Assembly: GCF_012927405.1 (NCBI RefSeq)
Contig: NZ_JABBGM010000003.1
Location: 408,666 to 472,665, forward strand
Direction of reading: 5' to 3'
Origin: Novosphingobium olei
GTDB taxonomy: Bacteria; Pseudomonadota; Alphaproteobacteria; Sphingomonadales; Sphingomonadaceae
Length of the DNA stretch: 64,000 nucleotides
The notes beneath the pieces are model-generated. The model saw nothing but the letters and a program-made list of their open reading frames with translations, did not search any database and was not told the origin of the DNA. Every line of letters starts with the position of its first letter. Position 1 is the first letter of the stretch. Shown in pieces: positions 1 to 9,938 of the stretch. A program made the position numbers and the translations under genes.

Positions 1-2
1 TA

Positions 3-956
3 TTCGGTGCAAGCCTGCTTGCCGTTGCCCTCGCTGCCAGCCCTGCTCTGGCCCATCCGCCAATCGCCGCAGAACAAGCGGCGGCCAGCTTTGAAACCGA
101 CCGCGCCGATATCCTCGCGATGGCGGGGAACTACCGCGTGAGTTTCGACATGCAGGAATCCACCCGCTGGGATCCGGCCTATACCCCGCTGGAAAAGAAA
201 ACCTCCGGCGGCCACGAAGTCGTTCGCGTGATCGAGGACACCGGGCGCAAGATCGTGCTTCAGCACCTGCTGGTGGTGGAGCACGAAGGCAAGGACATGG
301 TGATCAAGCACTGGCGCCAGGATTGGGAGTATGAACCAGCCCGCGTGCTGGTATATGCGGATCGCAACACCTGGAAGTGGGAAGAAGTGCCGGAAAAGAT
401 GCGCACCGGCCGCTGGTCGCAGACAGTTTGGCAGGTCGACGATTCCCCGCGCTATGGCGGCTGGGGCCAGTTCGAGACCCAAGGCGGCGTGCGCCGCTGG
501 CGTTCCAACTGGACCTGGCGCCCGCTTGCGCGCCGCGATGCGGTGCGCAAGCCCGTGTATGATCGCTACCTCTCGATCAACCGCCACCAGAACAGCCCCG
601 ACGGCTGGATCCACTGGCAGGACAACACCAAGATGGGTTGGAAGCAGGGCAAGCTGGCGCCAATTGTGCAGGAATATGTGCTCAACACCTACACCCGGTT
701 CGATGGCTACAACGTCAAGGCCGCCGACGACTATTGGGCGGCGACCAAAGACTATTGGGCGGCCATTCGCGCGGAATGGGACAAGGTTGCCGCCCAAAAG
801 GGCGGGATCGGCATTCAGGAGGAGGCTGAAACCGGAACCGTTATCAGCGCGCGGCTGATGCAGCTTGCCGACGACATCCGGTCGGGCAAGACCAGCACGT
901 CCAAGGCCATTGCCGAGGCGCGCCGCATCATGGACGAAAACACGCGCACGCTTTGA
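3..956 (+). CDS. DUF6607 family exported protein (5' end outside window)
   Basis: The reading frame is open from the first bases, so the true start lies upstream of the window. The first visible residues are a hydrophobic stretch ending in an Ala-x-Ala type cleavage site (residues ending SPALA), the tail of a Sec signal peptide. The mature protein is about 290 residues and rich in Trp and Tyr, with a mid-protein segment containing WHWQD/DGWIHW-like aromatic repeats and a helical C-terminus, as in DUF6607 proteins of sphingomonads and Bacteroidetes. No catalytic motif is visible and the family has no assigned function. It stands alone; the next gene starts 270 bases downstream on the same strand. 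Confidence 0.75.
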   Translation, partial: FGASLLAVALAASPALAHPPIAAEQAAASFETDRADILAMAGNYRVSFDMQESTRWDPAYTPLEKKTSGGHEVVRVIEDTGRKIVLQHLLVVEHEGKDMVIKHWRQDWEYEPARVLVYADRNTWKWEEVPEKMRTGRWSQTVWQVDDSPRYGGWGQFETQGGVRRWRSNWTWRPLARRDAVRKPVYDRYLSINRHQNSPDGWIHWQDNTKMGWKQGKLAPIVQEYVLNTYTRFDGYNVKAADDYWAATKDYWAAIRAEWDKVAAQKGGIGIQEEAETGTVISARLMQLADDIRSGKTSTSKAIAEARRIMDENTRTL

Positions 957-1226
957 ATTGGCGGGCCTTGCCGTTTGGAAGCGACATCGCGCGTTCAAAA
1001 AGGCAAGGCCGACATTGTGGGTCTTAGCCCTGTGGGTGGATCGTGCCTATGATTGCACCATCAGCTTCGCGTAATTTTTCTTGTATCGTAGGGATTTACA
1101 TCAGTGCCTGACATTCTTCACCGGCCCGCGAGATTCGTCGCCAGCTTCACCGCGGCGCAAGGCAGCGCGGCAATCCCGCCACACGCAGATAAAGCGCCCC
1201 ACGGTGCGAGAAAGAATGGCAAGACA

Positions 1227-2939
1227 ATGAATTCCCGGCGCTATGCGAAAGTGGCAGTGAAAGTGGCCTGCTCCGCAGCACTTGCCTTATTCGGGGCCAG
1301 CACGGCTCTGGCCAAGACCGCACCTGCCGCGCGCCTGCAGGTCGATCCGAAGGCGTTTACGCTCGTCCATGTCACGCTCGATGGCAAGCCGTTGGCGCTG
1401 CGCCGCTATGAAGCTGTCTATGTCCGCAAACCGGTGGCCATGGCCGCCAATCAGCCCGCCCGCCGCATGGGACCGGGAGGCAGCCCGGCTGCGGCGGACA
1501 AACAGGTCCTTGCCAACCCCCTCGCCTACCAGTCGCTCTATGTTTTCGTGCCTGAAGGGGCGAAGGCTGATGCGGCCATCATCCTCAACGTCAACAATGG
1601 CGGCTGGTTCGCCAGCGAGCTTCGGGCGGGCATCCGCGATGGCGGCAGCTATCAGTCTACCAGCAACACCGACAAGGTCGGCGCCGCGCTTGCCGCCGGC
1701 TACGTCTATGTCGACGTAGGCACACGCGGACGCGGCATCGTGGCCGCCGATGGGACCTATCCGGGCCATGCGCCGGCGGCGGTGATCGATACCAAGGCGG
1801 CCATCCGCTGGCTGCGACTCAACGATGCCGCCCTGCCCGGTTCGGCGGAACGGATCGTGGTGACGGGCACTTCGGGTGGCGGGGGTCTTACTGCGGTGAT
1901 CGCCGCTTCGGGCGATAGCCCAGATTTTCTGCCCGAACTGGCCAGAATCGGCGCTGCCGGGATCAGCCGAACCGGAAAAAGCACGCTGTCCGATGCCGTT
2001 TTTGCCGCGATAGCCTATTGTCCGATTACCGATCTTGGCCATGCCGATCTGGCTTATGAATGGCTCTACGGGCCGGTCCGGTCGGCGGGCGGCACGAGGG
2101 GCAACACCGGAGGCGGCCAATGGATGCCTGCCCAGATGGCCGCGTCGGCCCGGCTTGCAGCCGGCTATCCCGCCTATCTGGACAGTCTGCACCTGAAGCT
2201 CGCCGACGGCCGGGCGCTGACCGCCGCCACGATGCGCGATGCCATTGGGGCGCAGGTGATCGCGGAAGTGGAGCACCACATCGCGCAAGGCGGCACCGTG
2301 CCCGCGCGAGGCGAACCCTTCAACATTGCCATCCCGCGCATGTTTGGCGGCTCGATGCAGATCACGCGGGCCAACGACTGGGTGACGGTCAGCGGCGGCA
2401 AGGTCACCGATTTCGATCTCGGCGCTTTCCTTACCTTCGTCGCTGCCATCACCCCGCTGAAGCCGGTGCCCGCCTTCGACCGCAGCCACAACAGCGGCAA
2501 CACCGGCATCGACGGCGAAAATACGCTGTTCGGCGCGGCCGATCAGGCCTGGTCGAACTTCACCCCCTACGGCTGGGAAGCCAATGACGTGGCGGGCGAT
2601 GGTTCCGGAGCGGACGATGCGGGCCTCGCCTGGAAGGGTTGGATCACACACCGTGGCCAACCCCTGGCCCGGCAGCTTCGCATGATCGATCCGTTCAGCT
2701 ACCTTGGTGCCGAGGCCAAAGCCAGGGTCGCGCCCTATTGGTATGTGCGCCATGGCATGATTGACCGCGACACCGCCTTCCCTGTCGAAATCGCGCTTTC
2801 GCGAGCCATCGCAGGCGATAGCGCGGTGAAGGAACTTGATTTCGCGCTACCATGGATGACCCCTCACAGCGGTGATTACGATGTGCAATCGGCCTATCGC
2901 TGGCTGAAAAAGGTCATTTCGGAGAGTGGGTCCTGGTAG
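1227..2939 (+). CDS. Exported tannase-like (subtype B) alpha/beta hydrolase
   Basis: An esterase of the alpha/beta-hydrolase fold, about 570 residues, probably periplasmic or secreted. The start chosen at 1227 gives a clean signal peptide (MNSRRYAKVAV..., hydrophobic core, STALA cleavage). An upstream in-frame ATG at 1104 would add 41 residues before it. The nucleophile elbow GTSGGGG places the Ser near residue 214. The C-terminal RHGMIDRDT and PHSGDYD segments resemble subtype B tannases, which carry Asp and His of the triad there. A tryptophan/glycine-rich insert lies between. Family role: hydrolysis of galloyl or other aromatic esters. The substrate is not shown here, and feruloyl esterase or a related activity is possible. 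It appears monocistronic. Confidence 0.7.
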   Translation: MNSRRYAKVAVKVACSAALALFGASTALAKTAPAARLQVDPKAFTLVHVTLDGKPLALRRYEAVYVRKPVAMAANQPARRMGPGGSPAAADKQVLANPLAYQSLYVFVPEGAKADAAIILNVNNGGWFASELRAGIRDGGSYQSTSNTDKVGAALAAGYVYVDVGTRGRGIVAADGTYPGHAPAAVIDTKAAIRWLRLNDAALPGSAERIVVTGTSGGGGLTAVIAASGDSPDFLPELARIGAAGISRTGKSTLSDAVFAAIAYCPITDLGHADLAYEWLYGPVRSAGGTRGNTGGGQWMPAQMAASARLAAGYPAYLDSLHLKLADGRALTAATMRDAIGAQVIAEVEHHIAQGGTVPARGEPFNIAIPRMFGGSMQITRANDWVTVSGGKVTDFDLGAFLTFVAAITPLKPVPAFDRSHNSGNTGIDGENTLFGAADQAWSNFTPYGWEANDVAGDGSGADDAGLAWKGWITHRGQPLARQLRMIDPFSYLGAEAKARVAPYWYVRHGMIDRDTAFPVEIALSRAIAGDSAVKELDFALPWMTPHSGDYDVQSAYRWLKKVISESGSW

Positions 2940-3113
2940 GTCTTACCATATAGCTGAAGCGACCAAGTCATATCTCGACGTGAGTAAGTATAGTGGGATT
3001 TGCGGACCTTAGTGGCCTCAATCGGCTTCGTGCGGACGCAAAACCACTCTTCATCAGTGGGCCCTTGGTTTCGGATCTGGTATGCACACCCTACGCAGTT
3101 ACACTGCTGAGGT

Positions 3114-4427
3114 ATGGGAAACAATGCCGTAAAATCAGTGCGCGAGATGCTGGGGCTGCTCGGCAGCGCGCATGCCGCTGAAGGCCATATGGTCCCAGCA
3201 AACGACCGGAATTCCGCGACTTTCGACCCCAGTTTTGATATGGGCGATGGCCATATGGTCCCCATGCGGCGAAATCCCTGGCGCCGGGCACTTCTCGATG
3301 GCAACTTTGCGCGGCGCAAGCTGCCGCTGCGCGAAACGGAATACTGCATCTGGGATACCGAACTCGCTGGCTTTAGTCTGCGCGGCAGGCCGACCGGCAA
3401 CACCTACTGGTTCGTTCGTCTGCGCCTTCGCGGCAAACATCGCCGGATCACATTGGGCCGTTCCGACGAACTCGCGGCAGAGCTTGCCCGAGCACCGGCC
3501 CGGCGCTTGCTTGCCGAGGTGGCGCTCGATGGCTTGCCCAAGCGCGCCGTGGTCAAGTCGACGCCGATCATGTCGGACTTCGTCGAAACCTATTGGGGCG
3601 ATCTTTCGCGGGTTTGGAAAGCATCGACGACCAAGCGGAACTGGAACGCTTGGAAGACCGTCATCGCACCAACGTTCGGCGCGATGCGCGTGGCGGACAT
3701 TCTTCCCGCCGACATTCACCGCTGGCGCGACGACTGCGCGGGTACGCGGGAGGGGTTGTTCAATCGCGCCCTGCCGGTCCTGGCAGCACTGGTCAAATAT
3801 GCCTAGGCGCTGCGCTTGCGGCGGAAGGGCTCCAACCCCTGCCGAGGCATGCCGAGATACTGGCGCGAACCGAAAGAGCGATACCTGACGCCGGCTGAGT
3901 ATCGCCGGATTGGAGCGGTGTTACGTGAGCAGCAGGCAGCCTATCCCGCACAGGTTGCGCTCCTGCGGCTACTCCTGTTCACCGGTGCGCGAGTCGGGGA
4001 AATACTGAATCTGCGCTGGGAGTGGGTGCAGCCGCCACGCTTGCTCCTACCTGACAGCAAGACCGGAGCAAAAACGATCTGGCTCAACAGCCAAGCACTC
4101 GAAGTGCTGGAAGGGATCGAGCGGCTTGAGGGCACCACGTTCGTGTTTCCGAACCGCGCAAGGACAAGGCCGCTCAACTTCGACAACTGGTGGCTTCCCT
4201 CCCGTGCGCGCTGCGCCTTACCGGATGTCCGCGTTCACGACCTACGGCATAGCTTTGCCTCGACCGCGATCATGGACAACGTACCGCTTGCGACCATCGG
4301 CAGGCTGCTCAGACATGTCCTGCCGGAGACGACCGCCAAATATGCTCACCTGTCCGATGACGTGATCGGCAATGCCGCCGGCCGCATCGCCGGATCGCTG
4401 GCGCAGGCGATCGGGTTGCGTCCATGA
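3114..4427 (+). pseudogene. Tyrosine recombinase/integrase 1, broken by an amber stop
   Basis: The frame reads from 3114 to a TAG at 3804-3806 and then continues in the same frame to 4427. Before the stop is an integrase N-terminal and core-binding domain (KASTTKRNWNAW). After it comes the catalytic domain with TGARVGEILNLRW (Arg I), HDLRHSFAS (HxxR) and a final LRHVLPETTAKYAHL segment bearing the Tyr. The junction KYA-stop-ALRLRRKGSNP implies a single GAG-to-TAG change. The stop is thus the only visible lesion in an otherwise complete phage/island integrase of about 437 residues. Its terminal TGA overlaps the ATG of the second integrase, so the two were co-transcribed. Confidence 0.8.
3183..3262 (+). 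repeat. Pair of identical 14-bp direct repeats with CCATATGG palindrome core
   Basis: The sequence GGCCATATGGTCCC occurs at 3183-3196 and again at 3249-3262, 66 bp apart and therefore in frame. It encodes the repeated peptide GHMVP near the start of integrase 1. Each copy holds the palindrome CCATATGG. It could be a recombinase or regulator binding site, or just a coding repeat; nothing here decides. Confidence 0.6.
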
Positions 4428-5625
4428 CCACCGCCAGTCTCAAGCGGATCGTCGAGGAGGCGCTCGCCGAAGTCGGCGCGAACGTCAATTTCCTGCTGGT
4501 GCCCAAGGGCAAGGCCCGGTCCACCACCTGGCTCGGGATCGAGCACGGCTTTGGCATCCGCCATTACCCGAGCGGCCGCAACGTCTACATCGTGCAGACG
4601 CGCATGGCAGGGAGGCAGCGGACGGTCACGATCGGCCCAGCCTCGGTGTTGACGCGGCATCAGGCGCAAATGGTGGCGGGGCGCGTCATCGCCTACGCGC
4701 AGGTCGGTCGCGATCCAGCGACTGACCGCAAGCGCATCCGCTCTGCACCCAGATTTGACGATTTTCTGGAAGAATATTGGTCCCGCTGGTCGCCGCAGTG
4801 GAAGGCTTCGACGTTGGCAACCCACGATGGCTATCGCCGCCAGTATCTCGATGGTGCCTTCAAAGGCGTATTCATTGACGAATTGAACGAAGAGAATGTG
4901 ACCAAGTGGTTCGCGGACCGCAACAACCGCAGTGGCCCCGGCGCGGCGAACCGCACGCTCGAGATCCTCAAGAACATGCTCAACAAGGCCGAGGTCTGGG
5001 GATACCGGCTTGAGCATACCAACCCCTGCCGGTCGGTCAGGCCGAACAAGCGCAGGCAATGCGAGCGTTTCTTATCGACGGAGGAACTAGCGCGGTTTGA
5101 CCATATGCTTGCCGAGTTGCGCGCCAGCGAGAATCTCACGATCCGCTCTGGATGCTCGTTCATCACGCTGCTGTTGCTGACCGGCTGTCGCTACCGCGAA
5201 ATCCTCACCCTCCAGTGACAGGACGTGGAGGGCAACCGTCTGCTCCTGCGCGACAGCAGGACCGGCCCGCGCACGGTCTGGCTAGGGTCGGCGGTACGCG
5301 AGGTCATCGACAGTCTGCCGCGCCATCCGAAGATTCCTCGGTTGTTCTGGAACTACCAGTACCGCAGGCCGATCGGCTGCATCCAGCATCTTTGGAGGAC
5401 GATCCTTCAACGGGCCAATCTCGGCAAACTACGCATCCACGACCTGCGCCACACTTCGCCAGCCATGCGGCCATGAGCAAGGAAACCTTGCCGATGATCG
5501 GGCGGCTGCTCGGGCATGCCAACCACCAATCGACGGCCCGCTATGCTCATCTCGATGACGAGCATCTACTCGACGCCGCGCAGCAGGTTGGCGATGCGGT
5601 CATGGTTCTGTTAGCCTGCTTGTAA
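4424..5625 (+). pseudogene. Tyrosine recombinase/integrase 2, broken by a stop and a frameshift
   Basis: This starts inside the stop codon of integrase 1 (ATGA overlap). The frame from 4424 ends at TGA 5216-5218 after TGCRYREILTLQ. The same frame resumes as QDVEGNRLLLRDSRTG, so a TGG (Trp, as in the usual LxWxD) became TGA. A second lesion follows at about 5457: HDLRHT should run into FASHAAMSK, but one T is missing, and the rest (MIGRLLGHANHQSTARYAHL, with the Tyr) is in another frame to 5625. The original protein would have been about 400 residues with N-terminal DUF4102-like, core-binding and catalytic domains. Two independent lesions make recovery by simple read-through unlikely. Confidence 0.8.
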
Positions 5626-6768
5626 TCGCGGCTGTCGATTAGCCTGCGGCTTTGCTGGCATCACACTACACCGCATCGTGACTGATTTGCAGGCATAGGC
5701 CAAGCGGCCGGTCGCGAAGAAGTGCCCGATCTGCGCCTCGGCCTGCGGGTCGGCCAAGCCTTGCGCTTCGAGCCAATCCTCGTTGTAGTAGGTTGAGGCG
5801 TAGCGCTCACCGCCATCGCAAAGGATGGATACGATCGAGCCCGAATGCCCTTGCGCAGCCATTTCCGTGGCAAGTCTGGCCACGGCGACCATGTTGGTTC
5901 CGGTCGATGCGCCCACGCGTTTGCCCAGATGCGCCGAGAGCGTCCGCGCAGCCGCAATCGACACGCTGTCGGCCACCACTTCCATCCGGTCGATCACGTC
6001 AGGAATGAAGCTGGCCTCAACCCGCGGGCGGCCGATCCCCTCTATCCGGCAAGGCAGGTCGCATGCCTTTTCGATCGTCCGGTCGGCCCAGTGACGGTGA
6101 AACACCGATCCTGCCGGATCGGCAACGCAGATCCGTGTGGCATGACGATTGTAGCGAACATAGCGGCCCAGCGTCGCAGACGTTCCGCCCGTGCCCGCGC
6201 CCGCCACGATCCACGATGGCACGGGTGAGGGCTCGCGCGCCATCTGGGCAAAAATGCTCTCTGCGATGTTGTTGTTGCCGCGCCAGTCGGTGGCGCGCTC
6301 GGCATAGGTGAACTGGTCCATGTAATGCCCGCCGAGTTCTGCCGCGAGGCGGGCGGACTCCCCATAGACCAGTCCGCCATCGGCCACCTTGTGGCAGCGC
6401 CCTCCTTGCCATTCAATGGCCGTGATCTTTTCGGTGGCGGTGCCCGCCGGAATAACCGCGATAAACGGTAGACCGAGCATTCGCGCGAAATAGGCTTCGG
6501 AAACGGCCGTGGAGCCAGACGAGGCCTCGACAATGGTCTGTCCCTCGCTGATCCAGCCGTTGCACAATGCATAGAGGAACAGCGAGCGGGCGAGGCGATG
6601 CTTGAGACTGCCGGTGGGATGGCTGCTCTCGTCCTTGAGATAGATCGCGATGTCAGGCAGCGCGGGAACCGGCACCGGGATGAGGTGCGTGTCGGCACTG
6701 CGGGTGAAATCCGCCTCGATCCGTCCGATGGCCCAGTTTGCCCAGTTCCGGCCTTTCATCTTCGTCAT
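5611..6768 (-). CDS. PLP-dependent cysteine synthase-family protein, Cds1-like cysteine desulfhydrase
   Basis: A cytoplasmic fold-type II PLP enzyme of 385 residues. The PLP lysine is in PTGSLKHR (about K56), the substrate loop in EASSGSTA, and a phosphate-binding glycine loop in [10 protein letters not shown]. The stretch from DTHLIPVP through LYALCNGW matches Cds1-type cysteine desulfhydrases, which turn L-cysteine into pyruvate, ammonia and sulfide; cysteine synthase or lyase activity is the alternative. Its ATG overlaps the TGA of the S9 peptidase gene upstream (ATGA), so it is the last gene of the nine-gene operon. Oddity: the last 27 or so residues (from about YACKSVTM) look unrelated to the family and overlap the integrase remnant, as if the 3' end was replaced by the neighbouring element. 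Confidence 0.75.
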   Translation of the reverse strand: MTKMKGRNWANWAIGRIEADFTRSADTHLIPVPVPALPDIAIYLKDESSHPTGSLKHRLARSLFLYALCNGWISEGQTIVEASSGSTAVSEAYFARMLGLPFIAVIPAGTATEKITAIEWQGGRCHKVADGGLVYGESARLAAELGGHYMDQFTYAERATDWRGNNNIAESIFAQMAREPSPVPSWIVAGAGTGGTSATLGRYVRYNRHATRICVADPAGSVFHRHWADRTIEKACDLPCRIEGIGRPRVEASFIPDVIDRMEVVADSVSIAAARTLSAHLGKRVGASTGTNMVAVARLATEMAAQGHSGSIVSILCDGGERYASTYYNEDWLEAQGLADPQAEAQIGHFFATGRLAYACKSVTMRCSVMPAKPQANRQPRLQAG

Positions 6769-8720
6769 GCCAACCCGGTAATTGCGCGGTGGAGGTCCCT
6801 CAGCCAGGCTTCGCCCTCGACCACTTGCATCGTGGTCCCGGCCACTTCCTCGCGCACGGGCGGCTGGCTTGCTCCGCCCAGATGATGCGCGAGGAAGGCC
6901 TCGGCCACGGTCTTGAAGGCGATGTCGTTGGCCGGGCGGGCAAAGCCATGACCTTCATCGGGGAACAGCAGATAGTTCCCCGGAATGCCATTGGCCTGCA
7001 TCGCCGCGGCCATCTGATCGGCTTCCTGCTTGAGCACGCGCGGATCGTTGGCCCCTTGCGCGATCAGCAGCGGGCGGCGGATCTTCGCGGCATGGTGGAT
7101 GGGCGAGCGCGCGATCAGCTGAGCGCGGCCTGCTTCCGTGCGGGGGTCGCCGATATTGGCATAAAGATGCAGCCGCGCGTCTTCCCAGTAGGGCGGGATT
7201 TCGTCGATCAGCGTCTGCAGGTTGGCCGGGCCGACAATGTCGATGCCGCACACGAACCGCTCGGGCCGCTGAGTGAGCGCGGAGAGCACGGCATAGCCGC
7301 CATAGCTCGCCCCCATGATCGCCATCCGCGCCGGATCGATGAAGCCGCGCCCAATGGCCCATTCGAGCGCATCTTCCAGATCATCGTCCATCCGTGCGCC
7401 CCATTCGTTGGCCCCGGCGCGCATGAACGCCTTGCCGAGGCCCGTCGAGCTGCGGAAATTGACCTGCAGCACGGCATAGCCGCGATTGGCCAGCCACTGT
7501 GCTTCGGGGTTGTAGCCGAAACCGTCGCGGTCCCAGGGGCCGCCATGGACCAGCAGGACGGCGGGAAGCGGCGCGGCCACCCCTTGCTCAAGCGACCCGG
7601 CACCGGCGGGCAAGGTCAGGTAGCTGACGAGGTTCAGCCCGTCACGGCTGGGGATCACCACCGGTGCCATCGGGGCGAGCGCCTTGCCGGTCAGTTCGGG
7701 GCGCACTTCATAGAGCTGGCGCACCGTCATTTCCTGCCGGTCGAGCAGCCAGCTCGATCCGGCCAGAAGATCGCTGCTCGCGCCGATGGTCCAGTAACGG
7801 TCATCGTCGGTGCGGCTGGTGATCGTCCAGTTGCCGAGCCCCGCACGGTCGAGCAGGTCGATGGTCGGGCGGATCACCTCGTCCAGCACGTGCCGCTCGG
7901 TCAGCGCATAGGTCACAGTAAAGGCCAGCGGATGCCAGGTTTCGAGATCGGCAATCGTCCCGCTGATATCGGCGCGATCATCGCTGGCGATCAGGCGCGG
8001 CGTCTTGCTGGCGAGATCGAGCGCATAAAGCGCCGCCGTGTCGCGGCCTCGGCTGTCATAATAAAACAGCGTCTCGCCCGCCGCATCGAGGCCCGAGGGC
8101 CCGGACGTGCGCGCATCCTCTTCGGGAAACACCATCAGCGGTTCCCACGCCTCGCCGCTGCGCGCCAGCACTGCCGAGCCGCCGTCCGGCTGCATGGCGA
8201 CTGCGAAACGGGGCACGAACTGCTCGTCAGTGAGGAAATGGGCAAAGCCGGGGTTTTCGATCACCAGCGTGGTCGCGCCCGACGCGAGATCGATCAGATG
8301 GAGATCGGCATAGCGCGGATCACGGGCATTGGCACTTACCAGCACTTCGCCCGGGCGCTTGCGGCTGAGCCCGGCAATGCTGCATTGCGCACCGGGCCAG
8401 GGCGTAAGGTCGCGCGATTCTCCGGTCGAGATATCGGCGGCGAAAACGTGCCAGTTTTCATCGCCATGGCTGTCCTGACCATAGAGCACGGTGCGGCCAT
8501 CGCGGGCGAAGGAAAAACCCGTGATGCCGCGCCCCGTGTCGCGCGTCACGGGCCGGGCATCGGCGATGGCGGCAAAAGGTGCGACCCAGATATTTGCGAC
8601 GCCATCGATCGGTGCGATCCAGCCGAACCACCGTCCGCAGGGGCTGATCTGCAGGCCAAAGCGCGCCGGGTAGCCGAACAGGCTGGCGCGCGGGATCAGG
8701 CTTTCGGGCGTGCCGCGCAT
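6765..8720 (-). CDS. S9 family serine peptidase (prolyl oligopeptidase/acylaminoacyl-peptidase type)
   Basis: About 651 residues with no signal peptide, so probably cytoplasmic. The N-terminal two thirds form repeated beta-propeller strands ([19 protein letters not shown]). The C-terminal alpha/beta-hydrolase domain has LLVHGGPW, the nucleophile motif GASYGGYA (Ser about residue 472), the Asp in GANDPRV and the His in DEGHGF. The start at 8720 overlaps the upstream gene's stop by one base (TGATG); an in-frame ATG at 8783 would lie deep in that gene. It cleaves short peptides, typically after proline or at blocked N-termini. In this operon it is a likely second-step peptidase for imported peptide. 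S9 enzymes also include lasso-peptide isopeptidases, but no lasso biosynthesis genes are in the window. Confidence 0.85.
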   Translation of the reverse strand: MRGTPESLIPRASLFGYPARFGLQISPCGRWFGWIAPIDGVANIWVAPFAAIADARPVTRDTGRGITGFSFARDGRTVLYGQDSHGDENWHVFAADISTGESRDLTPWPGAQCSIAGLSRKRPGEVLVSANARDPRYADLHLIDLASGATTLVIENPGFAHFLTDEQFVPRFAVAMQPDGGSAVLARSGEAWEPLMVFPEEDARTSGPSGLDAAGETLFYYDSRGRDTAALYALDLASKTPRLIASDDRADISGTIADLETWHPLAFTVTYALTERHVLDEVIRPTIDLLDRAGLGNWTITSRTDDDRYWTIGASSDLLAGSSWLLDRQEMTVRQLYEVRPELTGKALAPMAPVVIPSRDGLNLVSYLTLPAGAGSLEQGVAAPLPAVLLVHGGPWDRDGFGYNPEAQWLANRGYAVLQVNFRSSTGLGKAFMRAGANEWGARMDDDLEDALEWAIGRGFIDPARMAIMGASYGGYAVLSALTQRPERFVCGIDIVGPANLQTLIDEIPPYWEDARLHLYANIGDPRTEAGRAQLIARSPIHHAAKIRRPLLIAQGANDPRVLKQEADQMAAAMQANGIPGNYLLFPDEGHGFARPANDIAFKTVAEAFLAHHLGGASQPPVREEVAGTTMQVVEGEAWLRDLHRAITGLA

Positions 8721-9577
8721 CAGAAGTGCTCCATCAGCGCGACAAGCCGGTCCGCCCAGACCTGCGTGGTGGCGGCATAGCACCGGCTCTGCAATTCGAT
8801 CTGCTCGCGGAATCGGGCCTCAAGCGCCGGCTCGCGCGCGCTGAGGATCGCCGGATAGTTGGGCTGGGCTTCGCCCCGCGCCATGGCTTCGGCTTCGATG
8901 GCGTGCAGCGTATCGTCGACTTTCCGCTGGTCGGCCGCCGTCCAGCCGGATTGGCGGACGGCGAGGCTGGCGACGAGGCCGATCACGATGCCAAGCCCTT
9001 CGGACAGGACGCTGCGCGAGCGCGCGAGCGGCCAAGCGGTGCGTTCGATGAAATCGAGCGCGCCCATCACCGGGCCTGTGCGCTGCTCGGCCAATTGCAT
9101 CGCGTCGCCGCGAAGCGCACTCCACACCGCGCGGGGCACGTCCTGCCCGGCTGCTGCATCGCCGTGCGCCGCGCGTGAACGGGCCAGCAGCGCGGCTGCC
9201 TCGGCATCATCGCCCGCCGCAGCGGTCATCGCCGGGTCATCATGCATGGCGACGAGAATTTGCGCCGCAGCCCGGTCGAGCGCCGCACCGGGGCGGACTG
9301 CCGAGAAGAACCGCATAAGAAAAGTATCGCGCTGTTCCGGTGCGTTGGACAGGTAAAGCGCGACGAGATCGACCAGCCCGCCGATGGCCGCAGGGAAGCC
9401 GGTGAAGGCTTCGAAGCTGCGTAAGTCCGCATCCTGCGCGACCACCGCAGCCGGGCTCCCCTTGGGCGCATTCCAGATGCCGGTATCAAAGAGAACCCGG
9501 CCCGCTGCCAAGGCCTCCTCGAGCCGGGCCAGCACGGCGGCCTTGCGTTCCGGTGCCGCCAGATAGGCTTCGCTCAT
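8720..9577 (-). CDS. Unknown alanine-rich helical protein of the peptide-import operon
   Basis: About 285 residues. I do not recognise the family. The start at 9577 (MSEAYLAAPERK) is chosen because its ATG overlaps the thioredoxin stop (ATGA); upstream in-frame starts would read through thioredoxin. The protein has no signal peptide and is mostly predicted helix. There is one moderately hydrophobic stretch (VLSEGLGIVIGLVASLAV, about residues 200-217) that could be a membrane segment or a buried helix. It contains DTGIWNAPKG near residue 30 and a single Cys near the C-terminus (QSRCYAATTQVW). Overlaps on both sides suggest translational coupling with thioredoxin and the S9 peptidase, hence a shared task. 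Confidence 0.7.
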   Translation of the reverse strand: MSEAYLAAPERKAAVLARLEEALAAGRVLFDTGIWNAPKGSPAAVVAQDADLRSFEAFTGFPAAIGGLVDLVALYLSNAPEQRDTFLMRFFSAVRPGAALDRAAAQILVAMHDDPAMTAAAGDDAEAAALLARSRAAHGDAAAGQDVPRAVWSALRGDAMQLAEQRTGPVMGALDFIERTAWPLARSRSVLSEGLGIVIGLVASLAVRQSGWTAADQRKVDDTLHAIEAEAMARGEAQPNYPAILSAREPALEARFREQIELQSRCYAATTQVWADRLVALMEHF

Positions 9578-9903
9578 GCCAGATGGCCTTCGACAAACGC
9601 GGTCAGCCGCGCGCGCGATTGCGCGCCCAGCAGACGGGCCTTTTCCTCGCCGCCCTGCATCACCATGAGCAGCGGAATCGACTGCACGCCAAAGCGCGTT
9701 GCGGTTTCCGGATTGGCGACGATATCGACTTTCACCACGCGCAGTTCGTCGGCAAAGTCTTCGGCGAGATCGGCCAGCGTTGGCGCCAGCGCTTTGCACG
9801 GCCCGCACCAGTCGGCCCAGAAATCGAGCAGGACCGGCCGGTCGTCCGCCGTCAGCACGGCATCGAAATCGGCGTCGGTGGCATTAGTGATGAGAGTGCT
9901 CAT
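9574..9903 (-). CDS. trxA: Thioredoxin
   Basis: 109 residues with the active site WCGPCK at residues 32-37, the cis-Pro region SIPLLMVMQGG and the usual thioredoxin length. No signal peptide, so cytoplasmic. It reduces disulfides using thioredoxin reductase, which is not in the window. It lies 35 bases after the ABC transporter gene and overlaps the next gene. In this setting it may reduce disulfides in an imported peptide or serve a partner enzyme. It may be a dedicated paralogue rather than the housekeeping TrxA. Confidence 0.93.
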   Translation of the reverse strand: MSTLITNATDADFDAVLTADDRPVLLDFWADWCGPCKALAPTLADLAEDFADELRVVKVDIVANPETATRFGVQSIPLLMVMQGGEEKARLLGAQSRARLTAFVEGHLA

Positions 9904-9938
9904 GGGGCTCCTTCCCGTGATCGGGTGGGGTAACAGTT

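Noticed and set aside
1287..2753. Long open frame (488 codons) on the minus strand opposite the tannase-like gene
   Set aside because: It mirrors the GC-rich third positions of the real gene, has no recognisable domain or signal, and its composition (His/Arg/Gly-rich) is typical of antisense shadows.
6738..8780. 680-codon open frame on the plus strand opposite the S9 peptidase
   Set aside because: The minus strand carries full catalytic motifs. The plus frame shows only Arg/His/Gln-rich low-information sequence.
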